DNA of 50,798 nt from Acidobacteriota bacterium (GCA_013287135.1 JABDEK010000023.1:1-50798), one strand, 5' to 3'. Numbered from the stretch's first letter, positions 7,916 through 16,347 are shown. Made by a program: numbers and translations. The notes: generated by a model not told the origin, from the letters alone.

Positions 7916-9448
7916 TTAGGATAAGCAAGTCGCTAGGGTGCGGGTAGCTTCGCGGATTTGGGCGGGGGTGGTGCCGCCGTAGCCGAGGATTAAGCCGGGG
8001 CGGGGTTGCGTTTTCATGTAGCACATGGAGAGAGGCATGGCGGAGATGCCTTTTGCCGCGCCTTTCTTCGACACGGCTACATCGTTGAGGCCATGCGGAA
8101 GGAGCGCGACCAGGTGCATTCCCGCTTCGCTGCCGACCACTTCTACTGCGTCGCCGAAATTGTCGCGAAGGGCTTCGACGAGCGCAGCGCGACGTTCGGC
8201 ATAAAGCATGCGCATTCGGCGGATGTGGCGCGCGAAATGGCCTTCGCGGATGAAGTCGGTCATCACGGCTTGGTAGAGCGTAGGCGAAAAAATGTCGGCG
8301 GCGTCGCGCGCGTTGAAAAAAGCGCGCACTAGATATTTCGGGACGACCACGTAGCCCAGGCGCAGAGCGGGGAACATTACTTTGCTGAAGGTGCCGATGT
8401 AAATTACGCGGCCGTCGCCATCGAGGCCCTGCAGAGATGCGATGGGGCGCGCGCCGAAACGAATTTCGCTGTCGTAATCATCTTCGATAATCCACGCGCC
8501 AGTGCGCACGGCCCAGTTGAGCAAAAGGATGCGGCGAGTGGCGCTCATGGTCATGCCCATTGGATATTGATGCGAGGGCGTGATGTAGGCGAGGCGCACT
8601 TGTCGGCTACGCGGGCGAGCGCGTGTGCGGCGCATGGCTTCGGCTACCTCAAGGCCTTCGTGATCTACGGGAACCGGAACTAATTCTGCGCCCGGGCTGG
8701 TGAGCGCGAGTCGAGCGCCGGGATAGCCAGGTTCTTCCATCCACACGCGGTCTCCTGCGTTCAACAAAACCTGCGCGCAAATTTGTAGGCCTTGCTGTGA
8801 GCCGGTGGTAACGAGAATTTGCGACGGTTCACAGCGCACGGCGCGAACGGCTCCCAAGTATTCCGCGATAGCTTCGCGAAACGGTGCGTAGCCCATGGAG
8901 TCGCCGTAGGCCATGGTGTCGATGGGCGAGTTGCGCGAATGTTTGGCGACTAGTTTTGACCATACGCCGATCGGGAAGCGATCGAGCGCAGGAAGGCTGG
9001 AGCGGAAAGCGCCCAGAGAGCGCAACCAGGATTGCGGAGGGACGCGCAGCATGGCTGCGGCACGTTTTGAAATTCTGCGCGGCGCAGCGGGTTGATTTGC
9101 AACAAGCTTTCCCGCGCGTTTGTTGATCAGCTGCGGATTTGCGCGTGGCTTCCAACTTTGCAAGCGCGACGCTTCCTCTGGGATTGATTTAGCCACGCAA
9201 GTTCCGGCGCCAGTAAAAGTCTCTAGATATCCTTCGGCGAGCAACTGCTCGTACGCACCTAACACGGGGATTCGCGAGATTTTCAGTTCTGCGGCGAGGT
9301 TTCTGGTGGAGGGGATGCGCTGTCCGGGACGCAGTTGATTCGATGTGATGGCGTGACGGAACCAGTCGTAAAGCTGGCGGTACATGGGCGTCTTCGTTTT
9401 GTTATCCAGGGCGAACGGTGGAAGGAAGCTTGTGGAGAGGCGTTCCAT
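7916..9448 (-). CDS. MocR/PdxR-type transcriptional regulator (GntR helix-turn-helix plus aminotransferase-like domain)
   Basis: 510 residues. The N-terminal winged helix (about residues 20-90) has the GntR pattern YRQLYDWFRHAI, RIPSTRNLAAEL and AYEQLLAEGYLE. A linker rich in alanine and arginine (90-150) leads to a fold-type I aminotransferase domain with the PLP lysine at about 356 in TFSKVMFP, plus YDSEIR and the GSQQGLQ loop. MocR regulators sense PLP or amino compounds and often control vitamin B6 or amino-acid genes next to them, usually binding direct repeats. An 11-bp direct repeat lies immediately upstream (see 9457-9491). The start at 9448 has no ribosome site, so the mRNA may be nearly leaderless. 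The target is unknown; the divergent gene is a secreted protein. Confidence 0.85.
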   Translation of the reverse strand: MERLSTSFLPPFALDNKTKTPMYRQLYDWFRHAITSNQLRPGQRIPSTRNLAAELKISRIPVLGAYEQLLAEGYLETFTGAGTCVAKSIPEEASRLQSWKPRANPQLINKRAGKLVANQPAAPRRISKRAAAMLRVPPQSWLRSLGAFRSSLPALDRFPIGVWSKLVAKHSRNSPIDTMAYGDSMGYAPFREAIAEYLGAVRAVRCEPSQILVTTGSQQGLQICAQVLLNAGDRVWMEEPGYPGARLALTSPGAELVPVPVDHEGLEVAEAMRRTRARPRSRQVRLAYITPSHQYPMGMTMSATRRILLLNWAVRTGAWIIEDDYDSEIRFGARPIASLQGLDGDGRVIYIGTFSKVMFPALRLGYVVVPKYLVRAFFNARDAADIFSPTLYQAVMTDFIREGHFARHIRRMRMLYAERRAALVEALRDNFGDAVEVVGSEAGMHLVALLPHGLNDVAVSKKGAAKGISAMPLSMCYMKTQPRPGLILGYGGTTPAQIREATRTLATCLS

Positions 9449-9456
9449 GGGCGGTT

Positions 9457-9491
9457 AAAGTGGATATATCGTAACACATGAAAGTGGATAT
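9457..9491. promoter_or_regulatory. Candidate MocR operator: 11-bp direct repeat in the divergent promoter region
   Basis: The 11-mer AAAGTGGATAT occurs exactly at 9457-9467 and again at 9481-9491, a 24-bp period. The first copy begins nine bases before the MocR start codon. The region lies between divergent genes, so both promoters could be affected. Direct repeats at this kind of spacing are the usual binding sites of MocR-family regulators; that this is the site of the adjacent regulator is inference. Confidence 0.5.
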
Positions 9492-9634
9492 TGTTGGCGA
9501 CCACTACGCGGGTTACGTTTTCAAAGAGCCCAAGCCGCTTCGGCGGCTAAGGTCGTTTTCGCGCATGGACATCGCACTGAAGGCCGCGGCGCTACATTCA
9601 AGCCTTTTTACGTGTGAGAAGGGAGGAAGCATTT

Positions 9635-10774
9635 ATGTGGATGTTAAGAAAGGTTGTGATTATCGATGCGATCTGTATGGTGGGGTTTTTCGCTCAGGCT
9701 GGATCGCTTTCCGCGCAGCAAACGAATGCGCGGGTGAATCAGAATGCGGCGCCGGCATATCGCGACGGTCAGCACGACTTTGACTTCGAAATCGGCAGTT
9801 GGAAAATTCATCTGAAACGCCGGCTGAATCCTTTGACCGGATCAGACAAGTGGGTGGAGTTCGACGGCACTTCGGTTACGCGAAAGATTTGGGACGGGCG
9901 ATCTCAAATCGAAGAATTCGAGACGGATGGCGCAGCGGGGCACATCGAAGGGTTGACGCTGCGTTTGTACAATCCACAATCGCACCAGTGGTCACTCTGT
10001 TGGGCCAACGCGAAGGACGGAACCGTCGTGGCGCCGCAGATCGGCGAGTTCAGAAATGGGGTTGGAGAGTTTTACGGGACCGACACATTTAATGGCAAGT
10101 TCATACTGATTCGTTTTATTTGGTCGAACACCACCACGAACACGCCGCACTTTGAACAATCATTTTCGGTGGACGGCGGAAAGACCTGGGAAGTGAACTG
10201 GATTACAGACCAGACGCGACTGAGCGACCAAGCCGAAAACGGGTCCACACAACAGAATTCAGCGGCAGCGAGAACAGGTTCGCAAGAAGCTGGCCAGCAC
10301 GATTTTGATCCGCTCGTCGGCGCTTGGAAATATCGGTTGAAACGTCTCCAGCATCCCTTGACGGATTCAACTACATGGATCGATCTGGAGGGAACTGGCG
10401 AATGTCTCAAAGTGTGGGACGGCCGCGCCGATCTGGACACGATCGAGGTAGACGGTCCCACAGGACGCATCGAGGGTCTGACGCTTCGTTTATTCAACCC
10501 GCAAACGCATCAGTGGTCGCTGTATTGGGCCAACTCCAAGACCGCTAAGTTGGACCCGCCGCAGGTTGGCGAATTCAAGGATGGCCGCGGCGATTTCTAC
10601 GCGCAAGACACGATCAACGGCAGAACGATCCTGATTCGATATGACTGGACAAACTTGGCCACGAGTGCGCCGCACTTTGAACAATCCTTCTCCGATGATG
10701 GTGGCAAGAGTTGGGAGGTAAATTGGATTACAGATCAAACGAGGGTGGGGGATGCGCCAGCCAATGGCCGGTGA
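9635..10774 (+). CDS. Secreted protein with two tandem copies of an uncharacterised domain
   Basis: A 379-residue exported protein. The ATG at 9635 has GGGAGGA in front; an upstream GTG at 9614 is less likely. After a signal peptide (cleavage near SLSAQ-Q) come two repeats of about 150 residues, roughly 45-193 and 219-368. Each runs HDFD--(I/V)G-W, (L)-HPLT or LNPLT, (K)(I/V)WDGR, EGLTLRL(Y/F)NPQ-HQWSL, QIGEF or QVGEF, and a closing PHFEQSFS-DGGK-WEVNWITDQTR. A third single copy is the next gene. The strong conservation of tryptophans, aromatic residues and DGR suggests a beta-rich lipid- or ligand-binding barrel, but no function is known to me. No catalytic residues stand out. Confidence 0.8.
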   Translation: MWMLRKVVIIDAICMVGFFAQAGSLSAQQTNARVNQNAAPAYRDGQHDFDFEIGSWKIHLKRRLNPLTGSDKWVEFDGTSVTRKIWDGRSQIEEFETDGAAGHIEGLTLRLYNPQSHQWSLCWANAKDGTVVAPQIGEFRNGVGEFYGTDTFNGKFILIRFIWSNTTTNTPHFEQSFSVDGGKTWEVNWITDQTRLSDQAENGSTQQNSAAARTGSQEAGQHDFDPLVGAWKYRLKRLQHPLTDSTTWIDLEGTGECLKVWDGRADLDTIEVDGPTGRIEGLTLRLFNPQTHQWSLYWANSKTAKLDPPQVGEFKDGRGDFYAQDTINGRTILIRYDWTNLATSAPHFEQSFSDDGGKSWEVNWITDQTRVGDAPANGR

Positions 10775-10851
10775 CATTTCATTGTCGAATGAAACATTCG
10801 GGTGGGATTTAGGTTTAGCGTGGCGGCACGAAACACTAGAAGAGGCGGCGG

Positions 10852-11430
10852 ATGAGCGCAAGTAAATGTTTTCGGAATGTTTTGTTGGTGTGTGGCTTGT
10901 TGCTGATTGTGCAGCCGATGCGTGGTTCGGGCAGCCAACAGAATCCTGCGGTGACGGCGCGGGATGGCTCGCACGATTTTGATTTTGAGATCGGGACCTG
11001 GAAGACGCATCTGTCGCGGCTGGACCATCCGTTGACGCGGTCGCACACCTGGATCGAGTACGAGGGAGTTTCCGTGGTGCGCAAAATCTGGGACGGCCGC
11101 GCGAATATGGTGGAGCTAGAGATGGACGGGCCGACGGGTCACGTGGAAGGGTTGAATCTGCGGCTCTACAATCCGCAGTCGCACCAGTGGAGTTTGAACT
11201 TTGCCAACGTGAAAGTCGGGACGCTGAGCGTGCCGACAGTGGGTGAGTTCAAAAATGGCCGCGGCGAGTTCTACGACCAGGAAGAATTTAACGGCAGGAT
11301 GATTCTGGTGCGCAACGTGTGGATGGACATCACCGCGAATTCCTGCCGGTTCGAGCAGTCGTTTTCAGATGATGGCGGAAAGACCTGGGAGGCGAATTGG
11401 ATTGCAGTAGATACGCGCATCGAAAAATAA
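10852..11430 (+). CDS. Secreted protein, single copy of the same domain as its neighbour
   Basis: This 192-residue protein has a signal peptide (NVLLVCGLLLIVQPMRGSG) and one domain from about residue 40 to 190. The domain shares with the upstream gene HDFDFEIGTWKTHL, HPLTRSHTWIEYEG, KIWDGRAN, LRLYNPQSHQWSL and SFSDDGGKTWEANWI. It lies 77 bp downstream of that gene in the same orientation. The pair probably arose by duplication, with an internal duplication making the two-domain protein. Likely co-transcribed. Function unknown. Confidence 0.8.
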   Translation: MSASKCFRNVLLVCGLLLIVQPMRGSGSQQNPAVTARDGSHDFDFEIGTWKTHLSRLDHPLTRSHTWIEYEGVSVVRKIWDGRANMVELEMDGPTGHVEGLNLRLYNPQSHQWSLNFANVKVGTLSVPTVGEFKNGRGEFYDQEEFNGRMILVRNVWMDITANSCRFEQSFSDDGGKTWEANWIAVDTRIEK

Positions 11431-11478
11431 AGCCGAACGTTAGCCCGCTCCCTGAGCGCACGATATTGAGGTTTGGCG

Positions 11479-11793
11479 ATGATAATCGAAATGCGGACTT
11501 ACACCACCAAGCCCGGTTGCCGCGAAAGATTCCTGCAAATATTTCGTGAGAAATCGATGCCGCTTCACGCGCGGCTTGGGATGAAACTCCTGGGGCCATT
11601 TCCTTCCGTCGAAAATCCCGACGTTTTCTTTTTCATGCGTGGATTTCCGGACATGGACTCGCGCGAGCCAATGAAGGCTAAGTTTTATGAAGGCGAACTG
11701 TGGAAAAGGGAGCTTGGAAGTCTTTTGATGCCGATGCTGGAAAAGCACGAAGTGGTACTTGTGGAAGACCCGGACGGTTTGGTTCGTTGGTAG
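11479..11793 (+). CDS. NIPSNAP family protein
   Basis: A 104-residue single-domain protein opening MIIEMRTYTTKPGCRERFL, the NIPSNAP signature, with a ferredoxin-like alpha-beta dimer fold. A TTG at 11473 is in frame, but GAGG at 11467 places the start at the ATG of 11479. Bacterial NIPSNAP proteins are small cytoplasmic proteins of unknown activity, related in fold to the ABM family (compare 1342-1674). It follows the secreted-domain genes by about 50 bp and may share their transcript. Confidence 0.8.
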   Translation: MIIEMRTYTTKPGCRERFLQIFREKSMPLHARLGMKLLGPFPSVENPDVFFFMRGFPDMDSREPMKAKFYEGELWKRELGSLLMPMLEKHEVVLVEDPDGLVRW

Positions 11794-11828
11794 AAGTCCA
11801 CTCAGTTTAGGCGCGGAAAGCGGATGGC

Positions 11829-12911
11829 GTGAGCGGCGTGCGAAGCAGTAATACTGTGGCCCAGAGCGGGGCACAGACGAAATTGTCGAGAATCGTTCAG
11901 AGAACATTGGCATTGTTTGTTATCGCCGCCGGCGTTGCTGCGGCGCAAGATGTACCGTTGCCATCCAGCGTCGATCTGCAGTCCCCGAGTAATTCAGCGC
12001 ATTATTCCGCCGAACCTACGTCGGCCAGCGCTGACCGGCAAGCGTTGGACGACGCATGGTGGACCGGGCCTCTTCTGGCGCCGAATGCCTCCACTTTGCC
12101 GCGCGGACATTTTCTGATCGAGCCGTACCTCTACGATGTGATCGGGGCGCATTCGAACGGAATTGGCTCGCTCACCTACATTAATTACGGGCTGGCTAAC
12201 AGGTTTACGGTTGGCGTGATCCCGACTTTTGGCTACAACAAATTGAGCAACGGGCTAAGCAGCGCGGGAATCGGGCTGGGCGACGTCACCGTGCAGGGGC
12301 AATTCAGGCTCAGACAATTTCACGAAGGCAGTTGGCTTCCGACGATTTCCGCCACGGTGCAGGAAACCTTCCCGTCCGGGAAATACGATAATTTGGGCGA
12401 TCGTCCGAGCGACGGTCTGGGCGGCGGCGCTTTCACCACCACGGCGGCGATTTATATGCAGACATATCTCTGGATGCCGAATCGGCGGATTCTGCGCATG
12501 CGTTTTAACGTATCACAAGCGTTTTCCAGGGAAGTGAGCGTGGAAGGGGTGAGTGTTTACGGGACTGGAGCAGATTTTCGCGGGCACGCGGATCCTGGAA
12601 CTTCATCATTTGTAGATGCGTCCTGGGAATATAGTTTGACGCGGCGTTGGGTTTTGGCGCTGGACGCGACGTACCGCTACACCGCGAATACGCGCGTGGT
12701 TGGAAATAATACTTCAGGCCCGAGCAGCGCGCAGAATCCGGATAGCGTTTTGGTGAATTTGGGATCAGCCGAGACATCCGGCTTCGCTCCAGCGGTAGAG
12801 TACAGTTGGAAATCCACGATTGGCGTGATAGTCGGCACGCGTGTAATCCCCGGCGGACACAACACTCCGATGACAATCACTCCGGCGATCGCAATCAACA
12901 TCGTTCACTAG
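11829..12911 (+). CDS. Predicted outer-membrane beta-barrel (transporter-like)
   Basis: About 360 residues from a GTG start, 35 bp after the NIPSNAP gene. A signal peptide (TLALFVIAAGVAAAQ-D) is followed by a low-complexity linker and then alternating-residue strands throughout, such as TYINYGLANRFTVGVIPTFG, WLPTISATVQETFPSGKYDN and IGVIVGTRVIP. The segment GPLLAPNASTLPRGHFLIEP matches the opening of acidobacterial proteins related to the phenol meta-pathway outer-membrane channel family. It ends with a hydrophobic residue-rich strand, AIAINIVH. Likely an outer-membrane channel of unknown substrate. The assignment to a precise family is tentative. Confidence 0.65.
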   Translation: MSGVRSSNTVAQSGAQTKLSRIVQRTLALFVIAAGVAAAQDVPLPSSVDLQSPSNSAHYSAEPTSASADRQALDDAWWTGPLLAPNASTLPRGHFLIEPYLYDVIGAHSNGIGSLTYINYGLANRFTVGVIPTFGYNKLSNGLSSAGIGLGDVTVQGQFRLRQFHEGSWLPTISATVQETFPSGKYDNLGDRPSDGLGGGAFTTTAAIYMQTYLWMPNRRILRMRFNVSQAFSREVSVEGVSVYGTGADFRGHADPGTSSFVDASWEYSLTRRWVLALDATYRYTANTRVVGNNTSGPSSAQNPDSVLVNLGSAETSGFAPAVEYSWKSTIGVIVGTRVIPGGHNTPMTITPAIAINIVH

Positions 12912-12923
12912 AAGTTTGCGGTT

Positions 12924-13385
12924 TTACGCTGCATCAAGCGACGCCGGATTAACCAATCTAGTTAGGGCTCCGGTAACAGCTAGCGAGACAGGGAACACGC
13001 CGGCGGATGCCGAACCACCAAAGGTCAACGTGCCGTCGGAATTTATCGTAAGGCTAAAAGGTTCCCGCGGTTTTCGTCGTCCACGTAAGCGAATTTGCCG
13101 GAGGAGTCGATGATTATGTGGAACGGCTGCGCGCCTGCCGAGACCGGCCAAAAGGTGTCAGGAGAGCGGTGCTTGCGTCGATGTTATATATCGAAATCGT
13201 GTCGTCCTGTCGGTTGACTATGTAAGCGAACTTGCCGGAAGGATCGACAGCTGCGGATGTGGGGTCGGTTCCAGCCGGGGCCTGACTCGGTGTATTTGGG
13301 CTCATAACCCCGGTGGAAAGATCGATCGTATATTGCTCTACGGTGTTATTGCCGTAGGCGTCGGGGACGTAGGCGAAAGACGGTC
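12924..13385 (-). pseudogene. Fragmented lactonase/YncE-type beta-propeller gene
   Basis: Read in three successive frames, the minus strand gives consecutive propeller blades. First comes FAYVPDAYGNNTVEQYTIDL and SAAVDPSGKFAYIVNRQDDT. Then, in a second frame, VSAGAQPFHIIIDSSGKFAY. Finally, in the frame that stops at 12924, SLTINSDGTLTFGGSASAG. The DPSGKFAY/SSGKFAY and SAG motifs are typical of acidobacterial seven-bladed propellers. Two frameshifts (near 13150 and 13060) and the loss of the 5' part show that the gene is dead. Similar fragments lie at 16631-17419 and 49139-49639. Confidence 0.7.
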
Positions 13386-13465
13386 AATGGAGTAATCGGT
13401 AGCCACGGATCGAGACCGCCGATGATTCATCACCTGATTGCCATTCTGGCCAAGAACCAATCGGC

Positions 13466-13870
13466 TTAGCGGCTCTGTTTTTCGAGCTCGGCGACCCGGG
13501 CTTTCACCAGTTTCTTGATTAGTGCGGTGGGGACGGGCTTGTCGATCGGGAAGTGGATGGTTCCTTTCGATGTGGAGAAGCCTTTGAGTTCTTTTTCGAA
13601 TGCGTCGATGATGGCGGCAGTGGGGAATAGGCTGCAGTGATCTGAAAACGCGGCGTACCACAGCAGTATTTTCCTGCGTTTGAACGCGGGAATGGCATAG
13701 CTGATGGTTTCAGTCGCGTCGGACGGGACTGCCGAGCGAATCGCGGCGCGAATCTGACTTAGCGCGCTGCGGGCAGGCTGAAGTACGTTGGCGAAATATT
13801 CATCTACTGTTTTTGGATGGGCTTTGCGTGTGGCGAGAGTTTTGCGGCTGCTGGATTTTGGCCTTTTCAT
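13466..13870 (-). CDS. DUF1801 (YdhG-like) protein
   Basis: A 134-residue cytoplasmic protein with a basic N-terminus, then the DUF1801 core: VDEYFANVLQPARSALSQIR, ETISYAIPAFK, CSLFPTAAIIDAFEKEL and GTIHFPIDKPVP with a C-terminal helix. The fold is that of the YdhG/Frataxin-like group, some members of which have been proposed as iron chaperones; the evidence for that is limited. The start is the only ATG near the conserved region; no strong ribosome site is seen. It stands alone. Confidence 0.78.
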   Translation of the reverse strand: MKRPKSSSRKTLATRKAHPKTVDEYFANVLQPARSALSQIRAAIRSAVPSDATETISYAIPAFKRRKILLWYAAFSDHCSLFPTAAIIDAFEKELKGFSTSKGTIHFPIDKPVPTALIKKLVKARVAELEKQSR

Positions 13871-13960
13871 ACAATCAATGTTACAAAGAGCTCGGCTGCC
13901 AGTCCATCCGTAGCGTCTCGCTCCCGAGCGTTCCTCGTGCGCGCCGTAGGTTTCAATGTA

Positions 13961-13982
13961 GCGCCGGGGTCTTCAGCCCGGT
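13961..13982. repeat. Short GC-rich inverted repeat (REP-like), copy 1
   Basis: The sequence GCGCCGGGGTCTTCAGCCCG and the next GT form an imperfect hairpin, CCGGGG/C facing GCCCGG. Two closely related hairpins occur at 20681-20702 and 26084-26101, also between genes. They look like one dispersed palindromic repeat family rather than independent terminators, because none is followed by a clear T run. Confidence 0.5.
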
Positions 13983-14109
13983 ATTTTGCTTCTACTCCTT
14001 GGCTTGCGTCGCTTGCGGGGCAAGTGCCAACGCGTCGGACGGCCGACAGAGATTTGGATGGATTATTGGCGAACTTTATTTAACGCTGCTCGAATGAGAT
14101 GATATTCCC

Positions 14110-14484
14110 ATGGCCATGGGGCTGGAAATTTCTAAACGGGTAGTCAACGGCGTCACAATTGTGGATCTTCAGGGGCGCGCGACCATCGGCGCAAACACCG
14201 ACAAATTAGACCACGCGCTGCGAAAGTTGGTGGCGGGTGGTACACTCAATATTCTGATGAACCTTGCGCAGGTAACCATGATGGACAGTTCGGGGATTGC
14301 GGCAATTGTTGGGACGTATGTTTCGCTCGCACGTGATGGCGGCAGTTTGAAGTTATCACGCCCGAGCAGCCGCGTGCGGGAAGTGTTGCGAGTGATGCGC
14401 TTGCTAAATTCGATTCCCACGTTTGAAAACGAGGACGAAGCGCTCAATAGTTTTGGCGCGACTGCTCAATCCGCAGGTTCTTAA
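14110..14484 (+). CDS. STAS-domain anti-sigma factor antagonist
   Basis: A 124-residue cytoplasmic protein of the SpoIIAA/RsbV type. The first strand GVTIVDLQGRATIG and the loop MMDSSGIAAIVG are diagnostic. One of the two serines (60 or 61) in DSSG is the expected phosphorylation site. Unphosphorylated STAS proteins bind an anti-sigma kinase and release a sigma factor. No kinase, phosphatase or sigma gene is next to it, so its partner is encoded elsewhere. The frame opens at ATG 14110, with a second ATG two codons later. No clear ribosome site. Confidence 0.85.
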   Translation: MAMGLEISKRVVNGVTIVDLQGRATIGANTDKLDHALRKLVAGGTLNILMNLAQVTMMDSSGIAAIVGTYVSLARDGGSLKLSRPSSRVREVLRVMRLLNSIPTFENEDEALNSFGATAQSAGS

Positions 14485-14583
14485 GTCTCTTAGTAATGAA
14501 TGGCCGGTCGCTTCAGTCCTCCGCGAGATCTGCAACGAGAGGCTCGTCGAAGAGCGCCATCGTTCGTGTAGCGAGACTCACGG

Positions 14584-14939
14584 TTATTGTGGTTCTTCTC
14601 GTTTAACCAGGAGGATTCGTTTCACTTTGTTGCGAGTAATGCGCTGGTTGGCGCCGGCGATGCGCACGATAACGTCGCTAGGTGACATCGATTCCACATC
14701 GCCAATCAGAATCACTGCACCCGGGTCCATGTCGTTGACGGTAACCCATGCGTCCCCGACGCGGGCTTTTGATTTGTCGTAAGCGTATAGCGTGAATGTG
14801 GCATTGGGGATTTTCTTGCCCCAAAGATTTTCAGCGGTGACTTCGGTGGTGTAATTGTGGCGGCTACCGGAGTTGCTGACCTCCTTACCCCTAAAAAGAG
14901 AGAAATAATGCACAAAAGTGAAAACTTGCCTGCCCGCAT
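14584..14939 (-). pseudogene. Secreted FxLYD-like protein gene with a frameshift
   Basis: A strong GGAGGTG ribosome site and an ATG ending at 14939 open a frame encoding a signal peptide, MRAGKFSLLCIISLFLG. Beyond that the frame is not protein-like. In another frame the sequence continues as NYTTEVTAENLWGKKIPNAT, TLYAYDKSKARVGDAW and ILIGDVESMSPSD to a stop at 14584. This second part resembles FxLYD-type domains of secreted proteins. One indel between about 14870 and 14895 explains both. It may be a real inactivation or a sequence error. A run of T and G bases at the junction is a plausible error site. Confidence 0.6.
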
Positions 14940-15039
14940 CGGTTCACCTCCGCGGATAGTACAAATTGGGACGGCGCCATGCAAGCAGAAGAATGAATTG
15001 CGTAATCAGTTTATAAATTGGCGCAAAAGGGAGCCATAG

Positions 15040-15909
15040 CTAACGGGACCAGGTGATGCCGCGGCCCAGGACGAAAATGAAAAGGATGCTGGCAATGGCG
15101 CCGGCGGCGATCCACGTGATGCTGCGGAGAATTGGAGCGACCGTTGCAACGACGGAGGGTGGCGCGACTGATGAAACGTAGTCGGGGGGCGTTATGTCGC
15201 CGACAGATCCAGACTTCGTTTCACTTCCGGCGCGGAGTCGCATCATACTGGGAAGACTTAACAGGCCGGCGTTTGCGCCTAATGTGGAAGGCAGCGCGGA
15301 CGCGATCACGTAAAACAATCCCATGGGATTCAGCAAGCCGCTCACGCCGGCGAGAACTCCGTCGGTAAAATAAGGCGCCCAGCAGAGCTTGCGAACCCTT
15401 CGCGAAGTTCGATCGGGCTCGCGGAATGGCAGAAGCTGCGCGCGCACCAGAAGCATGGACACAAAATACGAAGCCGCGCCCAGCACAACCAGCCCGAGCC
15501 GTCCCATCCAATACGGTTGCAAGCCCGCGATCACTGCGGCCCAATCGCCATAATTCGCCGCACCCGAATAAAGAAAGTAGCCGGTGCCGGTAAAAAGATT
15601 GCCGGCCATCGCGAGCACGAAAAAATAGCGTAGGGCGGGAGAGTAACGCTGCGGCTTCAGCAGAATCAGCCAAAAGATGGCCGCGAAAATAAGATTAACG
15701 ACGGTGCCGTTCGCGGAAATCCATTTTGTTTCGATGTCGCTCTGCATTGCTACCGTGCTGATGGTAATTTTGTGCGCGCCGCTAAGCCAGGCGGTAACAG
15801 CGTGGCCCAGTACCTCGTGCAAAATGTCTTGAAGAATGCAGGCCAGCGCGGAAATGGAAATTATCGTAAGGAGGTCGTCTTTGGCAGCAGGCGCAACAAC
15901 GCCAGGCAT
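15040..15909 (-). CDS. Polytopic membrane protein with an HExxGH motif (possible M50-like metalloprotease)
   Basis: 289 residues with about seven hydrophobic segments. The first (about 13-30) runs straight into HEVLGH at 31-36, a zinc-type HExxH motif with the second histidine placed as in M50 site-2 proteases, where it lies in a membrane helix. A second conserved-looking element is NLFTGTGYFLYSG. The C-terminal third carries a soluble stretch (residues 230-260) and a last helix before GRGITWSR. M50 enzymes cut substrates within the membrane and usually carry a distal NxxPxPxxDG motif, which I do not see, so protease activity is unproved. The gene is monocistronic. Start chosen at the first ATG; no clear ribosome site. 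Confidence 0.65.
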   Translation of the reverse strand: MPGVVAPAAKDDLLTIISISALACILQDILHEVLGHAVTAWLSGAHKITISTVAMQSDIETKWISANGTVVNLIFAAIFWLILLKPQRYSPALRYFFVLAMAGNLFTGTGYFLYSGAANYGDWAAVIAGLQPYWMGRLGLVVLGAASYFVSMLLVRAQLLPFREPDRTSRRVRKLCWAPYFTDGVLAGVSGLLNPMGLFYVIASALPSTLGANAGLLSLPSMMRLRAGSETKSGSVGDITPPDYVSSVAPPSVVATVAPILRSITWIAAGAIASILFIFVLGRGITWSR

Positions 15910-15992
15910 GCCGTCACTTATAGCTCAAAACTCAAAAGCATTGCAGAAAAGAAAACGAAGAGCAAGCACAACGCAAGTGCGCACATAATTTG

Positions 15993-16205
15993 CTAGCGCA
16001 TGTACATCCACAGATCGTTCAGGTCGCCTTCTGTTCCATTCGCTGCGTAACCATATCCGCCAAATAGCCGGAAATTACAATTCGCATCTACCCAACCACT
16101 CAGCGTACCTTGCATGCCGTAGCTACCATTCTGATTAAGCGCCGAGTAACTAGGCGACGGCCCGCTGACGTGCGCCCAATAGGTTACTTGCAGCATCGCG
16201 GTCAA
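15993..16205 (-). pseudogene. Fragment of a kelch-repeat protein
   Basis: The last 30 residues read FRLFGGYGYAANGTEGDLND followed by LWMY, the kelch pattern FGG-GY-(x)-G-(x)-DLW very common in secreted acidobacterial proteins. Preceding residues (LSGWVDANCN) fit the strand before that blade. There is no signal peptide, no good start and only one blade, where intact proteins have five to seven. The frame ends four bases inside the next remnant. I read it as residue of a lost gene. Confidence 0.6.
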
Positions 16206-16347
16206 GGACTCGGCGGCCGATAAAATTTGCCCACCACCCCTTTGCCCCAGTCCGTCACCTCCGCGATATCAGTGGTGTCGATTTCACTCTCCGGGAGCCG
16301 CGCGAGCGTTTTAGTCGTCTAGCAAGATTTTTCTCGTTGGTCTTCAA
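16202..16347 (-). pseudogene. Truncated BrnA/DUF4415-like antitoxin remnant
   Basis: One frame of the minus strand gives LARLPESEIDTTDIAEVTDW then GKGVVGKFYRP before a stop at 16202-16204. This closely follows the N-terminal region of BrnA-type antitoxins, whose members carry a SEID-(Y/T)-SDIPE and FYRP pattern followed by a ribbon-helix-helix domain. That DNA-binding domain is missing here. A few codons upstream (LKTNEKNLARRLK) lie in a different frame, so there is also a frameshift near 16315. No BrnT toxin gene is seen next to it. The resemblance is from memory of the family and should be checked. Confidence 0.5.
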
